Counted from the first letter of the stretch, positions 1 to 9,559 are shown. The stretch is DNA of 64,000 bases from Clostridium cuniculi (GCF_004353185.1 NZ_SMUS01000009.1:62001-126000), one strand, 5' to 3'. Notes: generated from the letters alone by a model not told the origin. Translations and numbers: made by a program.

Positions 1-20
1 TATATTAATAATAATTTAAT

Positions 21-54
21 AAAATAAAAGCGATGAATACATCGCTTTTATTTT
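21..54 (-). terminator. Rho-independent terminator after the LCP gene
   Basis: A 14-bp perfect stem (21-34 with 41-54, 6-nt loop) just past the stop codon at 59-61. The minus strand has a U-rich 3' side (GCTTTTATTTTA). The + strand is equally U-rich, so it may work in both directions. Confidence 0.8.
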
Positions 55-58
55 ATAT

Positions 59-1627
59 TTATTCAATTGACTTTAATATATTAGGATTTATATTTTGTAT
101 TCCTTCATTTCCTTGGTTTTCTTCACCTTCTATATTTCCATCATCCACATTTCCATTATCAGTATTTTCTCCACCTGTACTTCCATCTGTGTTTCCACCT
201 GTACTTCCATCTGTGTTTCCACCCGAACTTCCACCTGTATTTCCATCCGAACTTCCACCTGTGTTTCCACCCGTACTTCCGTCTGTATTTCCACCTGTGC
301 TTCCACCTGTGCTTCCACCTGTGCTTCCGCCTGTGCTTCCACCTGTACTTCCGCCTGTGCTTCCACCTGTACTTCCACCAGTATTTCCGCCTGTACTTCC
401 ACCTGTGTTTCCGCCTGTACTTCCACCTGTGTTTCCGCCTGTGCTTCCACCTGTGCTTCCACTTGTACCTTCATCTGTATTATCATAACTACTATCATTG
501 CTAGATGGCGGAGTAACAATATCCTCACTATTATCTATATAGTCTTCTGGATTAATATTATGTTTATTACTATACTCTTCTGACTCTGATTTATAATTAG
601 ACATTGCTTCATTAAATGAATCATAATCATATTCATCTGGATTTGGAACCTTACCTTCAAATATAAATTCATCTAAGAACTTAGCATTTTGCTCTCTATC
701 CATTAAGAATACCCAGCCTAAGTTTTTATATAAACCACCATCAGCTAATTCTGGAATTGGTACTTGAAGTTGCTCAATCTCTAAACTTGGGAATTTATAT
801 ATAGTATATGCCATATTTAAAGCTTGTATTGGCTCAATATTGGTTTTTATATACTCTAACATATTATTCATTATTCCTAAGTATTTGCTTGGCTTAGTTT
901 CCTTTAACTTTTCTGCTACTTTTATTAAAACCTCTCTTTGTCTATCAGTTCTTGCATATTCATCTCCAACACCTTTTCTTATTCTTGCATAAGATAAAGC
1001 TTGTTTTCCATTTAAAACTTGTAATCCTGCTTCTGTAACTGGACAATCATTTCCACCTGTAGACTCACCAATGTACTTATTTAATTCATCTAGCATATAA
1101 TCTTCTACATTTAACTCTAGTCCACCCATTTGATCAATAATTGCTTCAAATCCCCAGAAATTAATAATTACATATTTATCAAGGCTAATGCCATAAGTTT
1201 CTTTTATAGTTTCAATTAAAAGCTCTGGGCCTCCATATGCTAATGCTGCATTTAATTTTCCTTCTCCATGCCCCGGAATATTAACTAGTGTGTCTCTAAA
1301 TAATGAAGTCAATCTTATTTGTTTCTTATTATTATCTAATGTAGCAATAATAATAGAATCTGCTCTTGACGCTTCATCTAATGTTCTTGCATCAGTTCCT
1401 ATTAATAGAACATTTGTTATTCCTTCAACTTCCTTATATTCAGTATCTGATATTGTTTCTGAAGGATTTAATCCTGAATATATTTTACTTCTAATATACA
1501 TATATCCTGTTGCAAGAGTGCATATTAATAAAGCAAAAACAATAACTGTAGATACTATAACCTTCTTTTTAGTTGACCATTTTTTTCTTCTAGAACGTTT
1601 TTTTCTTTTTCCATTTGGTTCACTCAT
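59..1627 (-). CDS. LytR-CpsA-Psr (LCP) family cell-wall ligase/regulator with Gly-rich repeat tail
   Basis: A 522-aa membrane-anchored LCP protein. LCP enzymes transfer undecaprenyl-linked glycopolymers to peptidoglycan outside the membrane. The N-terminus is very basic (KRKKRSRRKKW), followed by one membrane segment (about residues 24-46) that acts as an uncleaved anchor. The LCP core follows at about 70-310: VLLIGTDAR, the conserved arginine in SLFRDTLVNIPG, NAALAYGG, and YARIRKGVGDEYARTDRQR. After a linker, residues about 390-490 consist of roughly 25 four-residue units (TGGS, TGGN, TDGS) encoded by a 12-bp DNA repeat. Such tails are unusual for the core family and may span or stick to the wall. 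A GAAGGG-type ribosome site precedes the ATG. The catalytic family is clear; the exact substrate is not. Confidence 0.9.
   Translation of the reverse strand: MSEPNGKRKKRSRRKKWSTKKKVIVSTVIVFALLICTLATGYMYIRSKIYSGLNPSETISDTEYKEVEGITNVLLIGTDARTLDEASRADSIIIATLDNNKKQIRLTSLFRDTLVNIPGHGEGKLNAALAYGGPELLIETIKETYGISLDKYVIINFWGFEAIIDQMGGLELNVEDYMLDELNKYIGESTGGNDCPVTEAGLQVLNGKQALSYARIRKGVGDEYARTDRQREVLIKVAEKLKETKPSKYLGIMNNMLEYIKTNIEPIQALNMAYTIYKFPSLEIEQLQVPIPELADGGLYKNLGWVFLMDREQNAKFLDEFIFEGKVPNPDEYDYDSFNEAMSNYKSESEEYSNKHNINPEDYIDNSEDIVTPPSSNDSSYDNTDEGTSGSTGGSTGGNTGGSTGGNTGGSTGGNTGGSTGGSTGGSTGGSTGGSTGGSTGGSTGGNTDGSTGGNTGGSSDGNTGGSSGGNTDGSTGGNTDGSTGGENTDNGNVDDGNIEGEENQGNEGIQNINPNILKSIE
160..465 (-). repeat. 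12-bp in-frame tandem repeat array inside the LCP gene
   Basis: About 25 degenerate copies of a 12-bp unit, ACAGGYGGAARY on the coding strand, each encoding T-G-G-S/N. Because the unit is a multiple of three, gain or loss of copies would change tail length without breaking the frame. The same periodicity keeps several other frames open here, which gives false overlapping ORFs. Confidence 0.9.
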
Positions 1628-2075
1628 CTCTGTGCCATCCCTTCAAAAATATTAATTTTAATATTAAAAGTTAATTATATGCATTATTATTTCAAATATA
1701 GTTTATGTAATTTAAATTTTATAATTATAAATTAACCAATATAATAATATCACATTTTACAATAAATTTTAAATTTTTAATAATATTTTTGTAATTTGTT
1801 AAAATTCTATCTAATCATTGTAAATTTTCCATATTAGTATAGTTGTTTTTTTCTTAAATTTATTATTTTATCAACAAAGAAATTCATTTTTATACATTTT
1901 CCCCTTTAAAAGAAAACATCTTTTATATTATATTGGATATAATATAAATAAGGTATTCATATATTTTGACAAATTTTATTAAATAAAAAAGAAATTTATT
2001 ATTTACTTATATTATTTAAAGTATTATTATATATAAGTATTATGCAAAATTTAGATAATAGATGGAGGTCTTTTT
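1628..2075. other. AT-rich divergent intergenic region between LCP gene and arginase
   Basis: About 450 bp, extremely AT-rich, holding the promoters of two divergent genes. A TTGACA hexamer lies at 1966-1971, but I see no convincing -10 box 16-18 nt after it. A GGAGG-type site (GATGGAGGTC) precedes the arginase ATG. I see no ORF, riboswitch or repeat. Confidence 0.5.
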
Positions 2076-2975
2076 ATGAATATAAGTATTATTGGAATGC
2101 CTCTTTTTTATGGTTGTGATAAACCTGGTGTAGAAAAGGGACCCGAAGAATTAAGAAAAAACAACCTTATAGATATTTTTCAAGAAAATCATACTGTTTA
2201 TGATTTAGGAGATATTGAAGTTGAAAAAGTAAATGCTGAAGCTAAGTTCTTAAGCAATTCAAAATTAAAATATTTAGATCAAGTTGTTACTGCAAATAAT
2301 AGACTAGCTGCAAAAGTTTTAACTGCATTAGAAAATAATACCTTACCTCTTATTATTGGTGGTGACCACTCATTAGCTTTAGGATCAATTGCTGGTGCTA
2401 GTAAATTTTTAGGAAATGACTTAGCTGTAATTTGGATAGATGCTCATGGAGATATAAATACTGATGAGACCTCACCATCTGGAAATATTCATGGAATGCC
2501 TTTAGCTGCATCAATGGGCATTGGATATAATAAATTAACTTCTATTTTCTTTGATGACTTTAAAATAAAACCAGAAAATGTTTTTATTTTAGCTTGTCGT
2601 GATTTAGATGCTGGTGAAGTAGCTTTAATAGACGAATTAAACATGAACGTATGGACAAATAAGGATATAAATGATAAGGGAACCACTGTAGTTATTAATG
2701 AACTATTATCACTAATAAAAGAAAAGAATATAAAAAATATTCATCTTTCCTATGATATAGATTGTTTAGATCCAGAATATGTTCCAGGTACTGGAACTCC
2801 AGTTAATCACGGATTATCTTATAATGAAAGCAAAGCTTTATTAGAGTCCATTTTAGGTACAAGCTTGGTAAAATCTATAGATTTTGTAGAATATAATCCT
2901 GATTTAGATAAAAATAATAGAACTAAAGAAACTTGTATAGAATTATTAAAACTTATATCTAATACATTAAAGTAA
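2076..2975 (+). CDS. rocF: Arginase
   Basis: A 299-aa protein of the arginase/agmatinase (ureohydrolase) family, which hydrolyses arginine to ornithine and urea. The binuclear manganese ligands are all visible: GGDHS (H98), DAHGD (D122, H124, D126) and SYDIDCLDP (D227, D229). The substrate loop GNIHGMPLA and the length (about 300 aa) fit RocF-type arginase better than agmatinase, though the split cannot be made with certainty by eye. It is monocistronic, with a strong ribosome site (ATGGAGGTC). It stands 2 kb before a polyamine regulator and transporter, which suggests shared arginine/ornithine/polyamine metabolism. Confidence 0.88.
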   Translation: MNISIIGMPLFYGCDKPGVEKGPEELRKNNLIDIFQENHTVYDLGDIEVEKVNAEAKFLSNSKLKYLDQVVTANNRLAAKVLTALENNTLPLIIGGDHSLALGSIAGASKFLGNDLAVIWIDAHGDINTDETSPSGNIHGMPLAASMGIGYNKLTSIFFDDFKIKPENVFILACRDLDAGEVALIDELNMNVWTNKDINDKGTTVVINELLSLIKEKNIKNIHLSYDIDCLDPEYVPGTGTPVNHGLSYNESKALLESILGTSLVKSIDFVEYNPDLDKNNRTKETCIELLKLISNTLK

Positions 2976-3016
2976 GAAAATCACCTTTATATAATTATAT
3001 AAAGGTGATTTTCTTA
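2973..3016 (+). terminator. Perfect 44-nt palindromic terminator after arginase
   Basis: A perfect palindrome that starts with the arginase stop codon TAA (TAAGAAAATCACCTTTATAT, then its reverse complement). The GGTGATTTTCTTA end gives a short U-tract on the + strand. The hairpin is symmetric, but both flanking genes are on the + strand. Confidence 0.75.
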
Positions 3017-3085
3017 CTATTAATTTGTTTATTAACATAAGTTATGATATTATAAAATGAATAAATTAAATTTTTGGAGGTAAAG

Positions 3086-3712
3086 ATGAAATTATTATTT
3101 TTCGATACTGAAACAACTAGCGTACGTCCTGGTCATATATGCCAGTTAAGTTATATAACTGTAGATACATCTACAAAACCACAAACAACTATAGGTAAAA
3201 ACTTCTTCTTTACAGTTGATGAAATGGATCCTGCAGCTCAAGAAGTTCATGGATTTTCTCTTGAAAAACTTTATGAATTATCTAATGGCTTAGAATTTTT
3301 AGAACAAATCCAAGATTTTATGAGTGATTTTTTTGATGCAGATTTCGTTATTGGCCATAATGTTCAATTTGATGTTAAATTTTTAAAACATGAAGTTAAT
3401 TCTTTATATGAAGCTGGAATGATAGATGAAACTTGGGAACCAAAAAGAACATTCTGTACTATGGCATATTATAAAAATATATGTAAAATTCCTTCACCAA
3501 ATGGCAATGGAATTAAAAATCCAAAACTTTCTGAAACAATTGAATATTTAGGAATTACTGATGATGCTATTGCAAAAAAAGCTGATGAGTTATTCCAAGG
3601 TAGTGGAAATTATCATGATGCTAGATTTGATACTGCTGCAGTTTACCTTTTAGTCATTGAAGGTATGAAAAAGAAATTAATAAAACCTGGTTTTTTCTCA
3701 AGCCAGCTTTAA
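3086..3712 (+). CDS. DnaQ-like 3'-5' exonuclease (DNA polymerase III epsilon/PolC exonuclease type)
   Basis: A 208-aa DEDDh exonuclease. Motif I is LLFFDTETT (N-terminal Asp and Glu), motif II is VIGHNVQFDVKFL, and motif III is YHDARFDTAAVYLL with the catalytic His and Asp. No other domain is present, so this is a stand-alone proofreading or processing nuclease, not PolC itself. The start is the ATG preceded by TTTTTGGAGGTAAAG; an in-frame TTG 12 nt upstream lies inside the ribosome site and is rejected. The gene is bounded by palindromic terminators on both sides and is probably transcribed alone. Confidence 0.85.
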   Translation: MKLLFFDTETTSVRPGHICQLSYITVDTSTKPQTTIGKNFFFTVDEMDPAAQEVHGFSLEKLYELSNGLEFLEQIQDFMSDFFDADFVIGHNVQFDVKFLKHEVNSLYEAGMIDETWEPKRTFCTMAYYKNICKIPSPNGNGIKNPKLSETIEYLGITDDAIAKKADELFQGSGNYHDARFDTAAVYLLVIEGMKKKLIKPGFFSSQL

Positions 3713-3720
3713 CTTAAATT

Positions 3721-3761
3721 AAATAAAAAATAGTAGCAAAGTTTGCTACTATTTTTTATTT
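3721..3761. terminator. Bidirectional terminator between exonuclease and pflA
   Basis: A 20-bp near-continuous palindrome (3721-3740 with 3742-3761) lies between convergent genes. It has A-rich and T-rich flanks on both sides, so it can serve both transcripts. Confidence 0.8.
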
Positions 3762-4474
3762 TATAAATTAAGTAATTTATATAACTCTTTACATTTATCC
3801 TTATCCATTGCAGGAACACCATCTAATCTGTATTTTATCCCCATATTCTCATATTTGTTTACTCCAAGTAAATGATATGGAAGTAACTCTACTTTTTCAA
3901 CATTATTTAAAGATTTAATAAACTCTCCTAATGAAGTTATATATTCTTCACTATCAGTCATTCCAGGAACAACAACTTGTCTTATCCATATTTTAGTATT
4001 ACACTTCTTACATGCTTCTAAGAACTTTAAACTTTCCTCTATATTAAGTCCAGTCATTTCCTTATATCCTTCTGGAGTAATATGTTTTACATCAAAAAGA
4101 ACTAAATCTGTATACTTTAATATCTCCTCATAGTTTCCAAAACCTACTCCTGATGTATCTAATGTAGTATGTATTCCTTTTTCTTTGCAAAGTCTTAAGC
4201 ATTCTTTTAAAAATTCTGGCTGTCTTAATGGATCACCACCTGAAAAAGTAACTCCCCCTCCAGATCTTTCAAAATAACTTCTAAATCTCGCAATCTTATT
4301 TACTAGTTCCTCAGGAGTAAATTCTAATGTTTCTTCTCCTTTATCACTCCATGTATCTGGATTATGACAGTATTGACATCTTAATGCACATCCTTGCATA
4401 AATACTACAACTCTAATACCTGGTCCATCTACTAATCCCATTGTTTCTATTGAATGTACTGTTCCCTTTAACAT
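3761..4474 (-). CDS. pflA: Pyruvate formate-lyase activating enzyme
   Basis: A 237-aa radical-SAM activase that installs the glycyl radical on pyruvate formate-lyase. The 4Fe-4S motif CALRCQYC (C29, C33, C36) and the N-terminal GTVHSIETMGLVDGPGIR are characteristic, as is the glycine-rich SGGGVTFSGGDPLRQPEF. The length fits PflA rather than larger glycyl-radical activases with an extra ferredoxin insert. No pflB is next to it here; upstream is a 650-bp gap and a divergent gene. A GGAGGAGA ribosome site precedes the ATG. The substrate glycyl-radical enzyme must be encoded elsewhere. Confidence 0.9.
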   Translation of the reverse strand: MLKGTVHSIETMGLVDGPGIRVVVFMQGCALRCQYCHNPDTWSDKGEETLEFTPEELVNKIARFRSYFERSGGGVTFSGGDPLRQPEFLKECLRLCKEKGIHTTLDTSGVGFGNYEEILKYTDLVLFDVKHITPEGYKEMTGLNIEESLKFLEACKKCNTKIWIRQVVVPGMTDSEEYITSLGEFIKSLNNVEKVELLPYHLLGVNKYENMGIKYRLDGVPAMDKDKCKELYKLLNL

Positions 4475-5124
4475 TGTCTCTCCTCCATATTATCTATAAG
4501 TTTATGTTAGATATTCTTTAGTTTTATCAAATAATAAATAAAAGTATATTTTTCTTCATAAAATTATTTATATTTTGTTTACCAGAGATTATTATACACC
4601 TTAACTTTAAATTTGTTAATACTTTAATGTAATCATTATCTATTCATAATAATTATTATTTAAATTAATATTAAAAATGATATTTTAATAATTAAATTTT
4701 ATGAATTTATATTTTTTATAATCATATTAAACCTAATTTTATATTTAATAATTTTATATGTATTTTTTTCTGTTGTTTACCAATTATAAATTTATATAGA
4801 ATTTTTTATTTTAATTATATAAGGAAATTTATATCTATAGTTTGCTATTTTCCCTTAAATTAAGTATTTTATTTTTTTCTACAATTCAAACTTTTCTTAG
4901 TTATACTAAACTTTTAATGTATAAATGTTAAACTTTTTTTATATCTTTTTCTTCAAACCCTTTATTTATAAGGTTATATAAAGAATTTTTATTTAAATAT
5001 TTTTTTGAAAAAAATATTGATTTTTCATTTACAAGTCTATATAATAACATTGTTTGTTTAGTAATTTTAAACCTTTAGTTTAGTAATAGTTATTATTAAA
5101 CTAATTGAAAGGCAAGGTGAAATT
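4475..5124. other. 650-bp AT-rich divergent gap
   Basis: It is almost entirely A and T. The left part should hold the pflA promoter. The right end carries GTTTAGTAAT-type repeats that look like operators of the following regulator (see separate entry). A related run of ACTAAAC and TTAAAC words lies at about 4905-4935. I see no ORF or structured RNA. Confidence 0.4.
5054..5104 (+). promoter_or_regulatory. Candidate operator cluster for the cupin-HTH regulator
   Basis: A near-perfect 30-nt palindrome (5075-5104) is made of TTAGTTTAGTAAT and TTATTAAACTAA halves. A partial upstream copy, GTTTAGTAAT, lies at 5056-5065 with TTAAAC at 5067-5072. It sits about 20 nt upstream of the GTG start of the regulator, where an autoregulatory operator is expected. 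Inferred from position and symmetry only. Confidence 0.5.
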
Positions 5125-5664
5125 GTGCAAATTGGTGACAAAATAAAACGAATGAGAATTGAAAAAGGACTAACACAAGAAGAACTTGCTAATAGATGTG
5201 AATTATCTAAAGGTTTTATATCTCAAGTTGAAAATGATTTAACTTCACCATCTATTGCCACACTAATAGATATTCTTGAAATACTGGGGACAAACTTGAA
5301 AGAATTCTTTAGTGATGATAAAGATGAAAAAATAACTTATAAATATGAAGATATGTTTGAAACCGAAAATCATGATTTAAAATATAAATTAATGTGGTTA
5401 GTTCCAAACGCACAAAAAAATGAAATGGAACCTATAATGATAACATTAGATCCAGGTGGAAAGTATACAGAAGAAGAACCTCATGAAGGTGAAGAATTTG
5501 GTTATGTTTTATCGGGAACAATAACTTTACATCTTGGCGATAAATCTTACAAAGTTAAAAAAAATGAAAGTTTTTATTTTAAACCAAGATCAAATCATTA
5601 TATAAGCAACAGTGGAAAGACATCAGCTAAAGTTATTTGGATTTCTACTCCACCATCATTTTAA
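5125..5664 (+). CDS. XRE-family regulator with C-terminal cupin domain (PuuR-like), polyamine operon regulator
   Basis: A 179-aa regulator. Residues about 5-60 form an XRE helix-turn-helix (KIKRMRIEKGLTQEELANRC, SKGFISQVEND). Residues about 110-175 form a cupin_2 domain with the metal/ligand motif HEGEEFGYVLSG. This architecture matches PuuR-type regulators of polyamine genes. It is the first gene before potABCD, separated by about 90 nt, so it probably senses a polyamine or related small molecule and controls the transporter. The start codon is GTG, 5 nt after AAGGTG. Confidence 0.85.
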   Translation: MQIGDKIKRMRIEKGLTQEELANRCELSKGFISQVENDLTSPSIATLIDILEILGTNLKEFFSDDKDEKITYKYEDMFETENHDLKYKLMWLVPNAQKNEMEPIMITLDPGGKYTEEEPHEGEEFGYVLSGTITLHLGDKSYKVKKNESFYFKPRSNHYISNSGKTSAKVIWISTPPSF

Positions 5665-5755
5665 GTGATATTGTAAATTTTCAATTTAGCTAATAGAACT
5701 TACTTAATTGGCTAACTATAAGAAAGTGTTAACATTAAAGAAAGAGGTGTTTTTT

Positions 5756-6808
5756 TTGAGTCAAAATATTATCGAAATACAAGGTATTTCTAAAGTCTAT
5801 GGTGATAATACTGTTTTAGATAACCTTTCATTAAATATACGTAAAAATGAATTTTTAACTTTACTTGGTCCTAGTGGATGCGGTAAAACAACTACTCTTA
5901 AAATCATAGCAGGCTTTGAAACTGCTGATAGTGGAAAAGTTATCTTTGATGGAAGTGATATATCTAATTTACCACCTTATAAAAGACAATTAAATACAGT
6001 ATTCCAAAAGTATGCATTATTTCCTCATATGAATATATATGAAAATATTGCATTTGGATTAAAAATAAAAAAACTTCCTAAAGAAGAAATTGATAAAAAG
6101 GTTCGTGAGATGCTAAAAATGGTTGCTCTTGAAGGTTTTGAAAAAAGATCTGTTGAATCATTAAGTGGTGGTCAACAACAAAGAGTTGCAATTGCTAGAG
6201 CATTAGTAAATGAACCTCAAGTTCTTTTGCTTGATGAACCTCTTGGTGCATTAGATTTAAAACTTAGAAAAGAAATGCAGTTAGAACTTAAGAAAATTCA
6301 AAAAAGACTTGGAATAACATTTATATTTGTAACTCATGACCAAGAAGAAGCCTTAACAATGTCAGATACTATTGTTGTAATGAATAAAGGAGTAATTCAA
6401 CAAATGGGTTCACCAGAAGATATATATAATGAACCTGCTAATGCTTTTGTTGCAGACTTCATTGGAGAAAGTAATATATTAAATGGAATTATGATAGAAG
6501 ATTACAAAGTTAAATTTTCTAATAATGTTTTCACTTGTGTAGATAGTGGGTTTAATAAAAATGAAGATATAGATGTTGTAATCAGACCAGAAGATATTGA
6601 AATCACAACTGTCGATAAAGGAATGTTAACCGGAAAAGTTAATTCAGTAACCTTTAAGGGTGTTCATTATGAAATAGAGGTAGAAACTAAAGATAATAAT
6701 TGGATAGTACATAATACAAAAAGTGCAAATGTTGGTAGCACTGTGGGATTAATCATAGATCCTGAAGCAATTCATATAATGAGAAAGGTTGAGGATTATG
6801 AAAAATAA
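5756..6808 (+). CDS. potA: Spermidine/putrescine ABC transporter ATP-binding protein
   Basis: A 350-aa ATPase of the PotA/MalK class. It has Walker [10 protein letters not shown], the Q-loop [10 protein letters not shown], signature LSGGQQQR, Walker [13 protein letters not shown] and the H-loop THDQEEA, followed by a TOBE domain at about 270-345. It powers polyamine import with PotB, PotC and PotD encoded directly after it. The open frame runs further upstream, but the ribosome site AGAGGTG lies just before a TTG at 5756, giving [10 protein letters not shown] choose that start. Its stop overlaps the start of potB by 11 nt. Confidence 0.93.
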   Translation: MSQNIIEIQGISKVYGDNTVLDNLSLNIRKNEFLTLLGPSGCGKTTTLKIIAGFETADSGKVIFDGSDISNLPPYKRQLNTVFQKYALFPHMNIYENIAFGLKIKKLPKEEIDKKVREMLKMVALEGFEKRSVESLSGGQQQRVAIARALVNEPQVLLLDEPLGALDLKLRKEMQLELKKIQKRLGITFIFVTHDQEEALTMSDTIVVMNKGVIQQMGSPEDIYNEPANAFVADFIGESNILNGIMIEDYKVKFSNNVFTCVDSGFNKNEDIDVVIRPEDIEITTVDKGMLTGKVNSVTFKGVHYEIEVETKDNNWIVHNTKSANVGSTVGLIIDPEAIHIMRKVEDYEK

Positions 6809-7625
6809 AAATAATCAAGGTATACTTCCAGCATCACCTTATATTGTCTGGAGTGCTCTTTTTATTGTTATTCCACTTTTAATTGTAGTTTTTTTTAGTT
6901 TTACAGTAAAATCTGGAGATAATTATAGCTTTTCTCTTGAAAATTTTAAAAGATTACTTGATCCTAATTATTTAAAAGTATTTTGGAGAAGTTTACTTTT
7001 AGCTGCTGAGGCTACATTAGGCTGTCTTATCCTTGGATATCCTGTTGCATATTTAATTTCTAAAATGAGAGAAGGAAAGCGAAATATATTAATTATGCTT
7101 TTTATTGTTCCAATGTGGATGAATTTCTTACTTAGAACTTATGCTTGGCTTCCTATCTTAGGTAAAAATGGACTTATTAATAACTTTTTAGTTGCTTTAG
7201 GATTTTCCCGTGTTGATATTCTTTATAATGATTTTGCAGTGCTTTTAGGTATGATATATAACTTTTTACCATTTATGATATTACCTATATATACTGTTCT
7301 TACAAAAATGGATAAGGATTTAATTAATGCGGCTGCAGATTTAGGTGCAGATAGAAAGAAAATATTCACTAAGATAATTATACCTTTAAGTATGCCTGGT
7401 GTTATTTCAGGAATTACAATGGTATTTATGCCTGCTGTTTCTACATTTGTTATTTCTAGAATACTAGGTGGCGGTCAATATATGCTACTTGGTAATTTAA
7501 TTGAAACACAATATACAACAATGGGCGATTGGAACTTCGGTTCTGCTATTGCAATATTTATGATGATAATAATATTAATTTCAATGGCCTTCATGAATAA
7601 ATTTGAAGGTACAGATGATAAATAA
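6798..7625 (+). CDS. potB: Spermidine/putrescine ABC transporter permease
   Basis: A 275-aa membrane permease with six predicted transmembrane segments. The EAA loop ([20 protein letters not shown]) contacts the ATPase. The N-terminal [22 protein letters not shown] and the FLLRTYAW segment are typical of PotB. Start ATG at 6798, preceded by GGTTGAGG inside the end of potA, so the two genes are translationally coupled. Confidence 0.93.
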   Translation: MKNKNNQGILPASPYIVWSALFIVIPLLIVVFFSFTVKSGDNYSFSLENFKRLLDPNYLKVFWRSLLLAAEATLGCLILGYPVAYLISKMREGKRNILIMLFIVPMWMNFLLRTYAWLPILGKNGLINNFLVALGFSRVDILYNDFAVLLGMIYNFLPFMILPIYTVLTKMDKDLINAAADLGADRKKIFTKIIIPLSMPGVISGITMVFMPAVSTFVISRILGGGQYMLLGNLIETQYTTMGDWNFGSAIAIFMMIIILISMAFMNKFEGTDDK

Positions 7626-7639
7626 GGAGGAGGTATACT

Positions 7640-8452
7640 ATGATAAGAAAACTTGAATCTTTTATTAAAAGATTTTATTTAATACTAATTTTTATATTTC
7701 TTTATACACCAATAGTTACTTTAATGGTATTCTCCTTTAATGATTCGAAATCTATGGGAAAATGGAGCGGTTTTACTTTAAGATGGTATAGCCAACTTTT
7801 TCAAAATGCTAGAATAATGGAAGCATTAAAGTACACAATAATAATAGCTGTTATTTCATCTGTGGTTGCTACAATAATAGGGACATTAGCAGCAATAGGA
7901 ATCCATAGAATGAAAGGACTTCCTAAAAAAACATTATTGAATATAAATAACTTACCTGTATTAAATCCTGATATTGTTACAGGTATATCTATAATGAGTT
8001 TATTTATATTTATCTTTCCTCTATTAAACAAAATAGGAATAAATGCTCAATTTGGTTTTACTACAATGCTTTTAGCACATATTACATTTAATATTCCATA
8101 TGTTGTATTATCTGTATTACCTAAATTAAGGCAACTACCTTCTAATATAACTGAAGCGGCCTTAGATTTGGGTGCAACACCAGGATATGCTATGAGAAAA
8201 ATAATTTTACCTCAAATAAAACCTGGTATATTTGCTGGTTTATTAATGGCATTTACAATGTCAATTGATGACTTTGTAATTAGTTTCTTTACAACAGGTC
8301 CTGGAGTAACTAATCTTTCTATTGAAATTTACTCTATGGCTAGAAAGGGAATTAACCCTTCAATTAACGCATTATCTACTTTAATGTTTATAACAGTATT
8401 AACTTTATTATTAATTGTAAATAGAAAAGAATTTACTTCAAGGGGTGAATAA
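7640..8452 (+). CDS. potC: Spermidine/putrescine ABC transporter permease
   Basis: A 270-aa permease partner of PotB. It has six membrane segments, the SFNDSKSMGKWSGF loop after the first one, as in PotC, and the EAA loop (TEAALDLGATPGYAMRKIIL). It starts 14 nt after potB with a strong AGGAGGAGG site and overlaps the region just before potD. Confidence 0.93.
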   Translation: MIRKLESFIKRFYLILIFIFLYTPIVTLMVFSFNDSKSMGKWSGFTLRWYSQLFQNARIMEALKYTIIIAVISSVVATIIGTLAAIGIHRMKGLPKKTLLNINNLPVLNPDIVTGISIMSLFIFIFPLLNKIGINAQFGFTTMLLAHITFNIPYVVLSVLPKLRQLPSNITEAALDLGATPGYAMRKIILPQIKPGIFAGLLMAFTMSIDDFVISFFTTGPGVTNLSIEIYSMARKGINPSINALSTLMFITVLTLLLIVNRKEFTSRGE

Positions 8453-8453
8453 A

Positions 8454-9515
8454 TTGAAAAGATTTAAAAAATTAGCAGCATTAATTACAACAGCATTATT
8501 AACAACTTCTCTTTTCGTTGGGTGTGGAGGTAGTAATGTTGGAGAAAATGGAACAATAAACTTCTTTAACGTTGGTGACTACATCGATGAAGCTCTTATC
8601 AGAAAATTTGAAAAAGAAACAGGAATTAAAGTAAACTATTCAACTTATGATACTAATGAAATAATGTATCAAAAAGTTAAAACTAATCCTGGTACTTATG
8701 ACTTAGTTGTACCGTCTGACTATATGGTTGAAAAAATGATTGAAGAAGATTTATTAGAAAAGATAGACTTTAATAATATTCCTAATTATCAATATATAGG
8801 AGATGATTATAAGAATTTATCTTATGATCCTAGCAATGAATATTCTGTACCATATATGTGGGGAACTATAGGTATAATTTATGATAGCACAAGAATTACA
8901 GAACCAGTAACTAGCTGGGATATACTTTGGGATTCTAAATATAAAGATGAAGTTTATATGTTCAACTCTCTTAGAGATTCTTTAGCTATTGCTTTAATAA
9001 AAGCTGGATACTCTATAAATTCTACAAATCCTAGTGAAATAGAAGCCGCTAAAGAAGAACTATTAAATCAAAGAAAATTAACTAATCCAGTTTACGTTGT
9101 TGATGAAGTTAAAGATAATATGATTTCAGGCGAAAAAATGCTTGCTACAGTTTGGTCTGGTGATGCAATTTATATAATGAATGAAAACCCTGACATGAAA
9201 TACGTTGTACCTGAAGAAGGCTCTAATAAATGGGTAGATGCATTATGTATTCCAAAGGATGCACCTAATAAAGCTGGTGCTGAAGCTTTCATAAACTTCT
9301 TATGTGATCCTGAAAATGCTAAAGAAAATGTAGACTATATTGGATACTCTACACCTAATACTGCAGCTTATGATTTACTTGATGAAGAAACTAAAAATAA
9401 TCCTGCTGCATATCCATCTGAAGAAACATTATCTAAATGTGTGTTATTTACAAATTTAGATCCTGAAACATTAAAACTATATGAGGCTGCTTTCACAGAA
9501 GTGCTTTCTCAATAA
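8454..9515 (+). CDS. potD: Spermidine/putrescine-binding lipoprotein
   Basis: A 353-aa substrate-binding lipoprotein. The N-terminus is a lipoprotein signal (KRFKKLAALITTALLTTSLF) ending in the lipobox LFVGC. The mature part carries the PotD/PotF fold signatures NFFNVGDYIDEALIRKFEKE, YDLVVPSDYMVEKM and TVWSGDAIY. It delivers polyamine to PotBC. The likely start is the TTG at 8454 after AGGGGTGA; the in-frame GTG at 8445 sits inside that ribosome site. potA and potD therefore both appear to use TTG starts. Confidence 0.92.
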   Translation: MKRFKKLAALITTALLTTSLFVGCGGSNVGENGTINFFNVGDYIDEALIRKFEKETGIKVNYSTYDTNEIMYQKVKTNPGTYDLVVPSDYMVEKMIEEDLLEKIDFNNIPNYQYIGDDYKNLSYDPSNEYSVPYMWGTIGIIYDSTRITEPVTSWDILWDSKYKDEVYMFNSLRDSLAIALIKAGYSINSTNPSEIEAAKEELLNQRKLTNPVYVVDEVKDNMISGEKMLATVWSGDAIYIMNENPDMKYVVPEEGSNKWVDALCIPKDAPNKAGAEAFINFLCDPENAKENVDYIGYSTPNTAAYDLLDEETKNNPAAYPSEETLSKCVLFTNLDPETLKLYEAAFTEVLSQ

Positions 9516-9559
9516 AAAATAATGCAGAAACTTATTAAATAGTTTCTGCATTATTTTTT
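9514..9559. terminator. Bidirectional terminator between potD and ndk
   Basis: A 19-bp perfect stem (9514-9532 with 9541-9559), 8-nt loop, A6 and T6 ends. It overlaps the potD stop and serves both convergent genes. Confidence 0.9.

Noticed and set aside
130-583. Three long open frames overlapping the LCP repeat tail, on both strands
   Set aside because: They are open only because of the 12-bp periodicity; their proteins are pure VLPP-, CTST- or EVQV-type repeats and the LCP frame alone has a family domain.
5756-9515. Riboswitch in the polyamine operon leader
   Set aside because: The leader between the regulator and potA is only about 90 nt, AT-rich, and shows no aptamer-like conserved core.
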